64,000 bases of DNA, taken from NCBI GenBank assembly GCA_030374765.1, contig JARGXX010000121.1:1-64000 (forward strand), in the 5' to 3' direction. This document shows, piece by piece, positions 36,938-49,914 of this stretch. The notes under the pieces were generated by a model, which saw only the letters and a list, made by a program, of their open reading frames with translations, was not told the DNA's origin and searched no databases. Source of the stretch: Agarophyton chilense. Its lineage: Eukaryota > Rhodophyta > Florideophyceae > Gracilariales > Gracilariaceae. Numbering within the stretch: position 1 is the stretch's first letter; the number at the start of each line of letters is the position of its first letter. A program made the translations under genes and the position numbers.

Positions 36938-39900
36938 TTATCCCACCTGGGCTTTAACAACCGATGCCGGGATTCCCTTCCGCGTTCTGCGGTGATATGA
37001 CACCACTTTCGAACGTGGGAGATGTTCCATCGGCTCATCCGAATCCCATTCGGGCCCTAAACCGTACCAACGGACGAGGTATTGAATATAACCATCCGGA
37101 TGGTATGAGTGCTCCACTATGTAGTCGACCACGAACCTCTTCTCGTAGACTTCCCGCCCTTGCGGTGTACGCGTCACCGGACCAAACCGGTGTACGTCCG
37201 CAAGTGCGTGTGGGCTACTGTGCCCTTCCCCCGAGAGGTCCATGGGTTGGCGTTGCCTTTCCATGCCCTGGGTAGGGGAACGAACCAGGTTCCGGGTTGC
37301 CTTGGCCGCTTGGCGGGTTGCTTCCGCCAAGGCGTCATGACGAAGAGCGTCAGTTCGACGGCTTCGGCCGGAGGCCTTCTCATGGGGCAATTCTCCAAGT
37401 TTTTGGGTCGGAATGCTTTCCGACAGTTCTCGTGCAGAGGCCACCCTTCGGGGGAACGCGGACTCATCCCAAGGCTGGGTTTCGCGGTCGCGTTCCGCGA
37501 GTCGTCGGAGTGAAATCCGTCGCGACGCTGCTGGACTTGACGCGGGAGGCGGTTTCATCACGGGGCGTCGTGCCTTGCCGAGTGAGCCGCCTTGGGCGTT
37601 GATTGGCGTATCTCCCGAGCCGGGTTTCGTCTGGTCACGTGACAAGTCCGGCTGATGGCTGGGAGTACTCCGCGCCGTGCTGCGTTCCGCCTCCTCACGT
37701 GAGGGCGTGTGCAACGGCGCTGCCGGTATGTCTGCTCGCTTGGGCGACAAAGTACCGCGACGGGCGTGCAACTCCGGTTCAAACGTGCCTTCCTCACCAA
37801 CGGGCGGCGAAAAGCGCAGCGAGGAACCCCTGCGGGGAGCGAGTTCGTCCTCAACTATCTCTCTCGAGGGTTCAGCTTCACTCGGCGACGAGGTGCTTTC
37901 GTCCTTGACGGGCACATTCTCCGGGGTGACCGGTGCGCCTTCGACAGCGCTGTCGGGGTCAACCGAGACACTCGGAGTGCGTCCGCCACTGCGCGCGGGT
38001 TCTGAACGAGCATCAAGCGTGCTGGGTGTGAATCTCCCGTCTGCTACGGTGTGCTTGCCCGGCTTAGCCGGTGTGTCCTGCCGTACAGTACGAGGGACCA
38101 CTTCCGATCGATTAGACCTAGAGGGGCCTGCGAGGGCGTGCTCTAAGTTTTCCATCGTAGCTGGTGTCAACGAACCGTGACCGACGGGCTACGGGTCAAC
38201 GCTCGACGGCATAGCCGGTCCAGTATCGCGAGGGCAAACAGCATCCTGCGACGATTTCGGTTTCGCTTTGGCGAGATGGTTTCCACTACGTGGTTCGTCC
38301 TGTCGAGTAGAGTCCCCGTGGGGAGTGCGATCAGACGAAGATGCGGTGGCGCTTCCCATAGAGGGTTCAGCAACGGCTGTAGCGCGCAAATGCGGAGATG
38401 GCACGTCGGTAGACGGAACGTCCGGATCACCGTTGTTCTTGCTGGTGTGTCCAGGAGTCCGTGCACCACGGTTTTCATGACGCCACGAAGCGGTTTCCGT
38501 CTCTCGACGAGAGTTATGAGCCTCCTCCCCCTCCTGAGACGGAGCGGCATGGGGAGTGGTTGGAACGCCCAACGGGCCGGGGTAGACACCGCGCCGTGGC
38601 GTGAGAGAAGAAAGACCAATCTGGCCTTGATCCGATAAGATCGGCAAGTCAGAGAGTCCCCGGGTAGGGTGTGGTAACGCAGAAGGTCTGGAAACCACGG
38701 CAGTGGGCTGAGCCACTGTTGTGTGCCGAGCACCATCATCCTCAGAGAGGGATGGTTGACCCATTTCGGTTACTTCCAACGTCGGTGGGGGGGCGAGTAC
38801 AACGCGGTCGCGGGAGATCCGCTCATGAGCGTCGACAATTTCTACCACGATGGTGTCGTCTTTCACCGAAATGACCTTGTAAGGACCGTCCGCGACGGAA
38901 GAAAGCTTGTGGTTCTTTTCCTTTTCAGGGTTCCAGTACTCCTTACGGACGAAGACGAAGTCACCGGCTTTGATTGGCGGGGCCTTACCGCGTACACGAG
39001 AGTAGAAATCACGCTTGTAAGCGGCTTGAGCACGAGACATCGAGCTTCGGGCGACCGGGATCAGCTTCGTAGGCCACTCTTTCCACCTGTGGCGATAATC
39101 CTTCACGGACGGGAACGCATCCAGCGTGGGCTGGGGTTCTAACGCGACAGCGGGAGGAGGGCGGGACAAGACCAGTTCGAATGGAGTCAAGCCCGTAGTA
39201 CGGTGTACCTGCGTATTGTACGCGAACGTCAAGGCGTCGGTATATAAATCCCATGTCTTTGGGTGGTCGGCCGCGTAAGAACGGAGAGCCGCTAATGGCG
39301 TTCAGTTAAACCGCTCCACTTGCCCATTACACTGGGGGTGATAGGTCGTTGTGAACAGGTTCTTGATGTCAAGAATCCTGCACACGTCCTCGAAGAATCG
39401 CAATGCGAACTGTTTTCCGTTATCGGATAGAAGACTAACCGGCGGGCCGTACACGAATACCCAATGGGTTACAAATGCTTGTGCAACCGTGAAAGTGGAT
39501 ATCTTCCGTAAAGGTACGGCCCGAACCAGTTTTGAGAAACGATCCGTGATATCGAGAAAAAACTTATGCCCACGTCGTGTGGTGAGGAGCTCGCCAAGGA
39601 TGTCAATGGCGACAAACTCGAGAGGAGCCCGTGCCGGGAATAGTTTCAACTTCGTTGAGTACTTGCGAAGTTTCACCCGATTCTTAGCACATTCGGTACA
39701 AAACTGCACCGTTGCGTAGCAATCCAACGCCATGGCGGGCCAGTAGAAATTCCTTCGCAAAGTGAGGTAGAGCTTCCGTCCACCGGCGTGTCCACCAAGT
39801 TTCGCATAGTGCGATAGATGCAAAACTCTAGACTGTAGAGTATGCAGCACCACGACTTGTAGGGATGACTGAACCGTCCTGACGAGGTATCCAAGATCGT

Positions 39901-42642
39901 TCACCTCGAAAGGGAATTGTGCACCGCCATTAAGCCAGGCGCCAATCTTCGTACAGAAAGGGTCACCATGCTGTTCTCTGACCATCTCCTCCGGGGGTAT
40001 CGGCACAAAATTACCCGGCGGGGGTTTCTCTGAATCGTCCGAGACGAGCAATGCGTCAATATCATCATCCGATTCCGGGCTTTCGTTCCATTTATCGTGT
40101 AACCAATCCGGGTCCCCCGGTGTTCCATCGTCTACGACGAAGCAAGGTATATCCTCTTCATCGACGGCTAGAGCTTCCGCATTCGTGGGTAAACGCGAGA
40201 GCACGTCCGCTTGCGCGTTCTGAGTGCCCTTCTTGTAGATCACTTCAAAGTCGTATTCCGCAAGGCGGAGTCTCCAACGCATTAAGCGGCCTGACGGCTC
40301 TGAGATGGTCATGAGCCATCGTAGGAACGAGTGATCCGTGTAAAAGGTAAAGTGCACACCCATGAGGTAGTGGCGTAGTGTAGAGAGGGCCCACACAACT
40401 GCGAGGCACTCCTTTTCCGACACGGAGTAGTTCCGCTCGTGGACATTGAGCGAGCGTGACCAGTACCCAATGGGTTTGCGTTCTCCTTCGGGAGTAGTTT
40501 GAAAGAGCGCACAGCTTACCTGGTAGTCGCAAGAGTCCGTGTCTACGGAAAACGGTAATCTGGGTTTCTGTAACGATAGGATCGGTGCTGATGTGACAGC
40601 CTCCCTAAGGGAATTAAAAGCATCCGTCTGGGCGGATGTAAAGGGGTCCAGTTTAGGTGGTTGACGTTTCCGCGGAAGCGCGTTCAAGGGGGCCGCGATG
40701 TCAGCGAAGTTAGGGATAAACCGTCGGTAGATGTTGACCAATCCTAGAAAGGAGCGCAGTTTCGTCTGGCTAGCGGGTTCTTTCGCCTTGCGAAGGGGCC
40801 TCACTCGAGCTTCCTCGATCATTACACGTCCAGGACGGATAATGTGCCCAAGATACTTCACAGTATCGGTAAAGAACTCACATTTCCTCAGTTTGAGCGT
40901 TATTCCAGCATCACGTAGCGTGGTCATTATGACCCTGACATGGGTGAGATGGTCATCCAGATTGTCTGAGAATACAATGATATCGTCCAAATAGGCGAGG
41001 CAATTACGCCACTTAAAGCGGGCCAACAAAATGTCGATAGCACGCTAAAAGGTAGCGGGAGCATTGGTTAGACCAAAAGGCATCCGTTTGAAACGGTAGA
41101 GTCCCGAGTGACAGACAAACGCAGTCTTATCTTGGTCCTCCTCCCTAACGGGAACCTGCCAATATCCCCAATTGGCGTCCAAAGCCGTGAACACGGTAGC
41201 AGTGCCGAGACAGTCGATGTACTCATCCATTCGTGGGATCGGATACACGTCCTTGACGGTAACATTATTCAGGCGAAGGTAGTCGATGCAAAAGCGCCAG
41301 GACCCATCGGGTTTCGGATCCAGTACCACTGGGGATGCCCACGGCGACTGAGCCGGTTCGATCACTCCAGCTCGGAGCATTTTGTCCACTTGGAACTGTT
41401 CCTCTTCTCAAGCCTTGGGGCCTGCCCTGTAAGGGTGTTGAGCCACCGGTCGGGTGTTCGGCAATAAATCTATCCAGTGTTCCGTTGTATTTATCTCACC
41501 AAGAGAGCCATCCCACATTGTGGTAAACTCCCGTAACATCTCACGCAGACTTTCACGGTGTGACTCCGTTACATGACCGAGGTCGAGTTCCTTGAGTTCT
41601 TTCACGGGATCTACCCGGTCGTACCTCGTCGGAACGGGCTTCTTTTCTGTTTCGGCAAATTGTGATTCTAAATCATTCGGTGATTTGACGGCAGCTTCCT
41701 CCCCCTCCTTAGAGTGAACGAGACCGAGGACTTCGGCAGCCGTCAGCCTAGTGGGGACCATCGCAGTGGGGTGAGGCATTACCGATCCATTAACTTGGTT
41801 TTTCACCAGTGACTGGGGGTGGAGCCCAGATTGGCAACGAGCACGGTGAACGGCTTGTCTGGGACAATCTGCGTGACTCCATTCGCCACGGCGAGTTGAT
41901 ATCCATCGTACAGAGATGAGAGAGGCTGAATGACTCGTAAACCGTGTTGACGGGAAGTGACACGCACCCATACTTGGGACTCTGGCGAGATTCGGACAGA
42001 CGCAGCCACGCGGAGCTTGGTAGACTCCCGAGAAGCGGGTGGAGGTTCCTGCGCGGCAGGGAGCGGTACGTGCTTCTTGGAGGCACGCCACAGCGGAAGA
42101 CGGACAATCGGGACCGACGAGCCGTCTTCCATCTCAACATGCTTTAAGCAGGGCCTTATGGCGTCAACGAATCTGTCACAGAAGTCACATCCCAAGATGA
42201 TGGGGGCAGCCAATTTCCGGCATACAATAAAGTCGAGTTTCACCACGAAGGAGCCCAAGCGAACGACGAGAGCGACGGTTCCAACCGTTGACAATGGGTT
42301 GTTATTCGCGTCCGCGACGTCGGGCGCCACGCCAAGGCGGATCTGAGACCGCAAGGGCGGGGGCAGCAGCGACTCCACGATGAAATTCGGACCAATAACT
42401 GTGTCCAAAACAGTAAGGACTCGAACCATAAACTGGGTAGAAAGGCCAATGTCTGCATACACCTTGTAATTGCGCTTGGCCATTACTAAGACTCTATCCG
42501 CGAACTGGCGGTTAAGAACACATTTCCACGGTCGACGTAGAACACCAAAGTGTTCAGAGTCCACGTCTGAGACGGCCTGTTTCCTCGTGAGGATTGTGAC
42601 CGGGGAGCGAGGCGGAGACGCCTCGGGCGTCGTCAACCTCAC
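36938..42642 (-). other. Pol region of chromovirus 2
   Basis: Parts are read right to left. A protease-like segment lies around 42,100-42,420. Reverse transcriptase lies at about 40,900-41,390 (FCIDYLRLNNVTVKDVYPIP; YLDD near 40,985). RNase H is at ~40,150-40,560 (VDTDSCDYQVSCALF). The integrase zinc-binding part and catalytic core are at ~39,300-39,850 (FVAIDILGEL, SDNGKQF). A linker follows, then a chromodomain near 36,980-37,160 (FVVDYIVEH, QYLVRWYGLGPE). This is the standard chromovirus order. A few breaks are present. Confidence 0.88.
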
Positions 42643-42680
42643 TGTTGGGGAGCCCTCTCCCGAAGGGGAGACTCCCGAAA

Positions 42681-44873
42681 TCAGTTTTCCTGAGTCCCAT
42701 CCGCCTGGGGCGGGGCCTCAGAATTCTGAACCACTAGCAATGGGGCGCCAGCGGCGGGGTTTGAAGGAACGGGGCGGTGGTCGGGAGCCTGCTCGGCAGG
42801 GTAAAGCAACGCATTGCGCGGTTTCGCCTCCGGAATACTCCGTGGAAAACCGATCTTCGCTTGACGATACGACGTCATCGGAACAATCCGCTTTTCCACT
42901 GGGGTCAACGCCTCATAATTACCGATTAATCGGGCTACTTCCCTCATGGTGAGGATACAGTCCGGTGAAATGTGACCGTGTTCGTAGCATATGTGGCATA
43001 TGAGTCCCGGACGTGAGGGCTGCAAACCGGAGCGAGCATCCGTGAACTTCACCGCCTTGCGGGTATCCTTCCATCCAGGGCGACTCTGTCGGAGCGCACC
43101 GTTTGAATACGGGATGCGAGATCCGTGAACACGGGGAGAGTCTGCGTACAGCAGGGGTCCATCCTGGGCCGTGTCATATGAGTCGTCCGTCGTAGACGGT
43201 AGTTCGGTTGTCGGGACCGAATGGATATCGCTTCGGGCGAAGTGTACGTTGTCGTACTCCTGTTGGGGGCGCTCAATCGCAACTAGCGATAGGGATGGCG
43301 AATTTGTTTCCATCACCAACGCCTTGGCGGTTCGCGACCTGTGTCCGGGGGCACGAGCTCTTAAAGCGTCATCTTCCGCTTGCGCGTGTTGGACCAACTC
43401 CAGATATGTGGTCTTCCTTCGGTCTTCCCGGTAACGGGCCACGAGTGTTCGGATAGCGGGGTCCAGTGCATCGATGAACATGGTGCAGCGCTCTCTGGCG
43501 GAGGGTACGTTCCCACTACGTTGGAAAGCCTTGTTCAGGCGCACCGAGAATTCGGTTTCCGTTTCTCCAGACTTCTGGCGCGTATCGCGAAGAGCGAGAA
43601 TGGACGACTGAATCGCGTGATTAGTGGCGTAGGACCTCAAGAGGTATTGTACTGCTTCTGGCCAGCAGGTTACTCCTCCTTCGGAGGCTCTAGACGAACC
43701 TCTTACAGAGTTGTATTTATCCTCGGCGAGGCCTTTCATAAAGTACGGGAGTGCAATAAACGCCTCTCCTTCGGTCATACCGAGAATATTTGCTTCGGCG
43801 ACGAACCTCGCAAGGAAATACAACACCAAAATGGGGTCTTCTCCAGAAAAGCTCTGGTTCCTGAGAGACAGTTGCATACGCTTTATGCAATCCTTCACTC
43901 TACCCGTGGCACGGGGCGTGCGATCCAAAGAGAAGTTCTCTAGCCGATAGTATCGGTAAAAAACCAACTTCTTGTACAGGGGGTTGGTGCATTTCAGCTC
44001 CTTCAACCCGGAGTGTTTCCTTCCCTTCTCGCGGGCGCGGATCACACCTCGGGTGGCAGACGACCGTTTAGAACGGGATGAACGCCTGCGATGGCCATCG
44101 TCAAAAAACTAATCTGACGAGTCCGACCCATTTGAATGGTGAGAGCCACGCGACGACCGTGAGGAGTTCGACCAGTCCGATTCATCGCTGTCACGCTTTC
44201 CACGCCGACGGTGGGTATCTTCCCTTTTCCTCTCGTGTTTCGCTTGGTGCGACACAGCAACCGGCTTCTCCGGGACGTCTCCCATCAAGATGGTTTGCTT
44301 TAACCTCTGGAGACGGGCGCTAACACAATTGAATCGGGTCTCGACACCTTCCACGTAAGCGAAGGGACCACCAAAACATTCCAACAGGGTGTTGACGTCC
44401 GCCCGCAACAAGCGGAGGTCGTCAACCACTTCCTTCATAGAAGAGCCATCACAACTGGAACGCAGGGCTTCGAACTCTTCCACGAAAGCATTGTGTGCTT
44501 CCCGCATTACGCGGATCTGCTGCCTCACACTTGAGGTGGTGTCGATGTGGAACTCGTTTTTCTGGGCCTTTTCGTCGGCAGGAGCCGGGTCATTCACGGC
44601 AGGGGCCGGTCCAGTACCGGAATTGGGTCCATTCTTCGACGCCTTAGGCGGTAGCTTGTTGTTCTTGGAGGAGTTCGACCCCTTACTCTTGCCTTTCGGA
44701 GCGGCTTGAGGTAAAGGCGGGGGAACCCTTCCAGTGTCCGCAGGCACCACGTCATTGACGGAACGGCTCCGCGTGATCGCTGGTTCCGCTTCCGACGGTA
44801 GTCGTGACATGGTTGTAGCGTTGAGCACAAAGAATAGGACAACAAAAACTTCCACCAAGTGGGTCCAAACCAA
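42681..44873 (-). other. Gag region of chromovirus 2
   Basis: The gag includes a Ser/Asp/Arg-rich stretch, a capsid-like region similar to chromovirus 1 gag (KGRKHSGLKELKCTNPLYKK), and a CCHC zinc knuckle CHICYEHGHISPDC near 42,960-43,005. It is followed by the protease region in the usual order. It begins ~95 bp inside the 5' LTR, after the primer-binding site. Confidence 0.85.
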
Positions 44874-44970
44874 GAAATTGGAAAGCAGATCTCGACGAAA
44901 GAAGACAGCACAACAATGTGAAAAGCAACCAAACCAGGTCCCCCTAGCCTTCTAAGTCGGGAGACCAGTT

Positions 44971-45908
44971 TGTAGTGCAACGCCAAGGGCGGCGGAAACA
45001 CACGAAGATGTCCGAGTCTTCCTCCAAGGAGGGTGGCACGGCGACGGAGCCTCTCCGGAGTGAACACGACTAAGTCGGGGTGTAAGGCCGAGGTTCACCG
45101 GCACGCCAAGCGGGGAGAATGCGGGATGCTAGAAGGGAGCAGACCAGGTGTGAGCTGTATTTCACGGGAGTGGGCAAGTGATAAAGGGGGGACCATCCAG
45201 TGGGGGCGATCGGGGGCATGGGCCACGAGAGCCAAAAGAAATATGTAGCAAACCCAATACTGGGGCGAGAACACGGCAGTGGTATGAAAGATATACACGC
45301 TAACAGCGGTGAGTCTCCTGTTGACGCAGGGTGGATAAGTCTACCGTTAGTAACGCGGCTTCACCTCCCTAGAGTGTGGAAGACTCGCGAAAGCGGAAAA
45401 AGACTTAGAGCCAAGAACCCTGGTTGTATGAAAGATATACACGCTAACAGCAGTGAGTCTCCTGTTGACGCAGGGTGGATAAGTCTACCGTTAGTAACGC
45501 GGCTTCACACCCGTAGAGTGTGGAAGACTCGCGAAAGCGGAAAAAGACTTTGAGCCAAGAACCCTGGTTGGGGAGGTTTACTGAGTGTCAGGGCGGGATC
45601 GCCCTGGCACTATATAGTGTAAAATACTGTAAAGAGCTCCCTAACCTAGTGTAATAAAGCTAAATAAATAGAGAAATATACAGCTATGCTGTGCCAACCT
45701 GTCCTGGGCCACCCGTGGTACACGTGGGTAAGTCACACCCGAATCCGGGCCACGGCGCACGGCCGCCGGTGCACTTCGCGTACAACGCGTATACACCTGG
45801 CTACGCCAGCCCGCTAGTAGCGGTATTACTCATAGATCTCACAAGTATCGCCCGAGGCGGAAAAACAACCAAGTCCTGTAAAACTGCCCTCACGAGGGCT
45901 GCACTTCA
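44971..45908 (-). repeat. 5' LTR of chromovirus 2
   Basis: This 938-bp LTR is nearly identical to 33,848-34,785, including the internal ~144-bp tandem repeat (from 45,283 and 45,427). The primer-binding site lies three bases inside. Confidence 0.92.
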
Positions 45909-46122
45909 AAAGGTTATGATTTTGAAACAGTTTTTATACTTGAAAATTTTTTCACACTAGCCAGAACGTCGATTTTTGAAAATTTTGCGCGAGGGATATG
46001 TCGTATACTGGCAGAAGGTCTGACCTTTGAGGTTGTCAATATACTGCAATGACCTTCTAGGTGATGGATGCGAGGGATCATCGGCCACGCAGCTCCGGGC
46101 GAGCTACCATCTAGGTGTTGTC

Positions 46123-47008
46123 TGAAGGACAACGCCCTTCAAGGGGGTTTCTTCGCAGGACTTAGAAGTTTCGCTCGCTTGAGGAATAGCTTGAGCTATG
46201 ACAACCTATACCGCTATTGCGTGCTGACGGCCGGTTAGGACCGGAAGTGCACACGGGTGGAACACGTGGACTGCACGGAGGCCAACGCTCGAGTACGAGG
46301 CGTGCCACACGTGGCCCGGATTCTACCTAATGGTTAGTATTATTTAGTAATTTTTAGTATTTATTTGGCTACGCTATCGCTATTTGTTGTCTTTTTTCGG
46401 GCGCGCGCTCACTGTCAGGGGCCGCGCGCCACACTACTTAGAGGTTGAGCACTGCTCCCCAGTAAAGACCCTCTTGGGAGATCCCAAGGAAGGAGTCTTG
46501 GCTCTGAACGTTTCGCCTTCGGCGCGTCTTCAGCGCATACTGCGTGAGCGCCCGTGGCACGTTAGTTCATCCACCTCTCTGTCGACCTGAGTGCTACCAC
46601 CACCGTGGGTTCATATTCAATCGCCGACATTTGTCGTAGTGTCGCCCCTGTATAGGGTTTCGCCCCCATTTTCCTCTTGTTCTCCTTTTTGGCTCTCGTG
46701 AGTGGCCGCACCACTCACCTCGCTCGTCCACCTCATACGAGTGTTTCCTCGCTCCCTTTCCGACAATCGCCGTGGTATCGCTCTGCATAGGATTGGTCAC
46801 ACCCCGGACTGTGCCGTGCTCCCCAAAACACTCTAGGTATATCCCGCCGGATTGGCCTCGGTCTTACACCCGACTCCGTCGTGCCTTTCCAGAGTGGCTC
46901 TGTTTCTGTGCTCCGCTGGGACGCGTCTCCTCCGCCTGAGGCGTGTCTCTCAAGAGAGGAAGATCCCGAACATCTTCGTGGCGTCTCCGCTCCAAGCGTT
47001 GTCCTACA
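46123..47008 (+). mobile_element. Solo LTR of a related chromovirus, inserted in the left LTR of chromovirus 3
   Basis: This 886-bp insert begins TGAAGGACAACGCCC, ends GTCCTACA and is flanked by a perfect 5-bp duplication TTGTC at 46,118-46,122 and 47,009-47,013. Its start resembles the LTR of chromovirus 1, and it contains the shared word TCGCCCCTGTATAGGG near 46,640. The matching uninterrupted sequence is in the right LTR at ~54,965, which confirms the insertion. Confidence 0.85.
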
Positions 47009-47013
47009 TTGTC

Positions 47014-47523
47014 AGCCACGTGTAGTGTTTACATGTACCTTCTGGTTGAGTAATTGTTAGTAATTGTAATTGTAATTATATTAATTCTAGTACAGTAGTG
47101 GAGTGGCCACTTGGAACTGTAGCCAGTGCTGGCCAGGTCTCCGACACTAGGTCAGAGACCGTGCCTTGCTGGTACCTTCCGGGTGATCTGGAGAGTGCAG
47201 TCCACAGCATATAGGGAATTGCACCTCCTCGACCCTAGTCTGATAAAGACAGGCACCACTTGGGTCACAACTATACCTTTTGGTTCATTGTTTCTCAACT
47301 ACCACATAGGTTTTACCGCACGTCGACGCTTACCATCGTTCACCTACACGGTATAGGCTAGTTGCTCCGCCGTTTGCCCCTGCGGGGTTTCACAGGGCCC
47401 TATTATCATCGAGGTTTATCAATTCTACCTTCTAAGGTGGAGCGTCTCAACGCTTTCTACGGTTGAGCGTCACCACGCTCCCGAGACAAGACAGTAGCAT
47501 ACCCCAGAGGTGATTGTACGACA
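47014..47523 (+). repeat. Second part of the left LTR of chromovirus 3
   Basis: It matches 54,965-55,468 of the right LTR; the first part is 45,999-46,122. It ends GTACGACA, with the primer-binding site three to four bases later. Confidence 0.85.
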
Positions 47524-47670
47524 ATTTGGTCTCCCGACTTGGAAAGTATTTTTAGGTTTCGTCGTACCTTCACGGTTCACACGAGATTCCGAGAAGGATT
47601 GGACGCTCGTACACCTATTTGGTTTCAAGAAATCGTTCAAAGCAATACAGGATACCACTATTGGTCACAA

Positions 47671-49590
47671 ATGGAACGAACTAAAAAAAATACGCGTGGG
47701 GCAAGCGCCCCGCCAAGCCATAAAGGTTTTAAAGGAGCCCCATCGGCTCAACCGATTCTGGAGAACCACGAGGAGCTACTCCGGCACCCTTGGGAGAAAG
47801 CCGTAAAGGTACATGTTCCGCCACCTATGGGAACGGAACCTCAAAGTGGATTACCTATTGAGGTTGCAGCAGAGGAGGTATGGCCTCAGCTCGAAGAGCG
47901 AGCGAAAGCTCTCGACACCCTTGCGGTCGAGGATGCATTAACCATAAAAGAGAAGTCGGATACCCGGATGGTTCAGCCCTCAATGGACGTCGATGCATTT
48001 ACCCGTATTGTGGTTGACCGAGCAGCTCAAGAGCTATTGGACAGGATACCTGCAATGTTGAAACAGTGTCTATTTACAGATGCTAGGGAGCATGTTTACC
48101 GCGCTGTGCAGGACCTTTGGGTTTCCGAGGGATTCGCAGAATCCTGACCTACACAGGTGAACATCGCAAAGCGCATACCACAAGGGTTCCAAATGGGTCA
48201 TTCCACCCTTTCCAAACACTTACCTACTCATAGTGAGTACCTACAAGGTCCAAGGCAGAGTCAAGAGGTCCCGGGGAAGGTAGATCTTCAAGACATTTAT
48301 CTGCCACAAATTACTGGTTTCGTTCAAAAGGATACCCATGGAAGGGGTCCTAAGGACGATTCGTCTGACTCGTTGGATGAGCGACGGAGAAACCGAAAAG
48401 GTAAGAAGCGGAGGACAAAGAGGGGAAAGCATCGAGAGGATGATTCAGACCCCGACTCGTCGAACTCCAGTTCCGATACGAGGTCATCGTCGGATGATGA
48501 CCATAAAGGTATGAAGAAGAAGAAACCGAACAGGTCGACAAGGAAGTCGTCGAAAAAGAACCGAAAAGGTAAAAATCGATACATTGAGTCGCCCGACTTT
48601 GAGTCGGACACAGAAATGGACCTGGAGGTGCACCAACCGTTGAACGATATGTTCACCAAAGCGGTTGATTACAGGACTTGGCACCACAAGAAGTTCAGCT
48701 TCTAAATCGGTGACACAACCTTCACAGGTACGGATCCCATTTCGGTGATTGAGGTTCTACAGAAGTTCAAGCTTGAATGTGACCAAAATAGTTTTTCCGA
48801 GGGCGCTGCGATGTGGCTATTTCAGTTTTACCTGAAAGGACAAGCGTACTACTTACTGCAAGGTAGGCTCCGCGGCAATACCTTGGCGATGGATGGGGAT
48901 TCACAGAGATGTCGGAGTCACAATCAGAAGTGGTCAATTTCCTTTTGGAAACATACTTCACCGATGAGGTGATCCAAGAGGCTTACTCGGAAGTCCTCGC
49001 TTACCAGCAAATGTCTGGGCAAACAAAATTGGAGTTTTCGCTCGCGTTGTGGAATCTGGCAACCCGTTGTGGTAATGTGCTCACTACCTCTAGGCTGAAG
49101 TTGCTATTTGACGACAATGTCAACAAAGCGATCCGTTCCCAGGTACGCAACTACCTGGCCACTAACCGAAAGGTAGAATACAATGGGCTGGCTCGATACT
49201 CCCAGGGCCTTGGGGATACCCTTGGGCTGGGAAAGAGACCAGCCGTGCCTCCAACCTCGAAGGATAAACCGAAATGGTCGGTCTTGGAAACTGAAGATAC
49301 CACAACCTCAGAGGGTAGCCCGCACTTCGAAGTACCTACAGGGACCGCTATCCACAGGGTAGCGACCAAGTGGCGGTACTCACAACCTTCGACGGTAGGT
49401 AATTGGTCGTCAACGCGTACACCAAACTCAGTACAATCGCCGCCAAGGGCGATGAGCTCTCCGAGGATGCAGGGAGCGAGCTCCCATAACTCGTCACCCA
49501 CACCCTACGCCACTGCTCCTACCAGCCAGGTTTCGAAGACCTCCACAATGGTAACGCGAGACGCCCAAACTGGAGGCCTCGTTTGATGGT
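47671..49590 (+). other. Gag region of chromovirus 3
   Basis: The region begins near an ATG at 47,671 and contains a helical N-terminal part, a very charged Asp/Ser/Lys/Arg-rich stretch (48,340-48,600) and a capsid-like part (48,750-49,250). It is broken. The charged stretch parallels that of the gag of chromoviruses 1 and 2. Confidence 0.65.
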
Positions 49591-49914
49591 TCTGTCTCGC
49601 GACAGACCATTTCGCAAACAATTGCGCTAACTTACCTCCAGGGATGAGAGACCAGTTGATTCAGGCTCGCATGCGGGATCACCAACGCCTCTATAAGTCT
49701 TCAACGCAGGCACCAAATAGGTTGAAACCCCGTCCACCGGTACAGGTCAATACCATCGAGGAAACACCAAACTTGGACTCAACCCCTCCCGTACGGGAGG
49801 AAAACACCGAACGGTTGGCGTAATAGCCGAACCCATCCTGCAACCGGAAGGCCAATCGATACCCAGAACCCTGAAGGTGGAAAAAACACGTCACAACCAG
49901 TTTCGGTTTGTCAT

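Larger units (their letters stand above)
33848..45908 (-). mobile_element. Chromovirus (Ty3/gypsy) 2, full-length, young
   Basis: The element is 12,061 bp, bounded by two 938-bp LTRs and flanked by a 5-bp target duplication, AAAGG, at 33,843-33,847 and 45,909-45,913. On the minus strand the order is 5' LTR, primer-binding site TGGTCTCCCGACTTAG (44,967-44,952), gag, protease, reverse transcriptase, RNase H, integrase, chromodomain, an antisense ORF (plus strand), polypurine tract (~34,797-34,786) and 3' LTR. The LTRs differ at about 17 of 938 positions by eye, so insertion is recent. It has only a few breaks. Confidence 0.92.
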
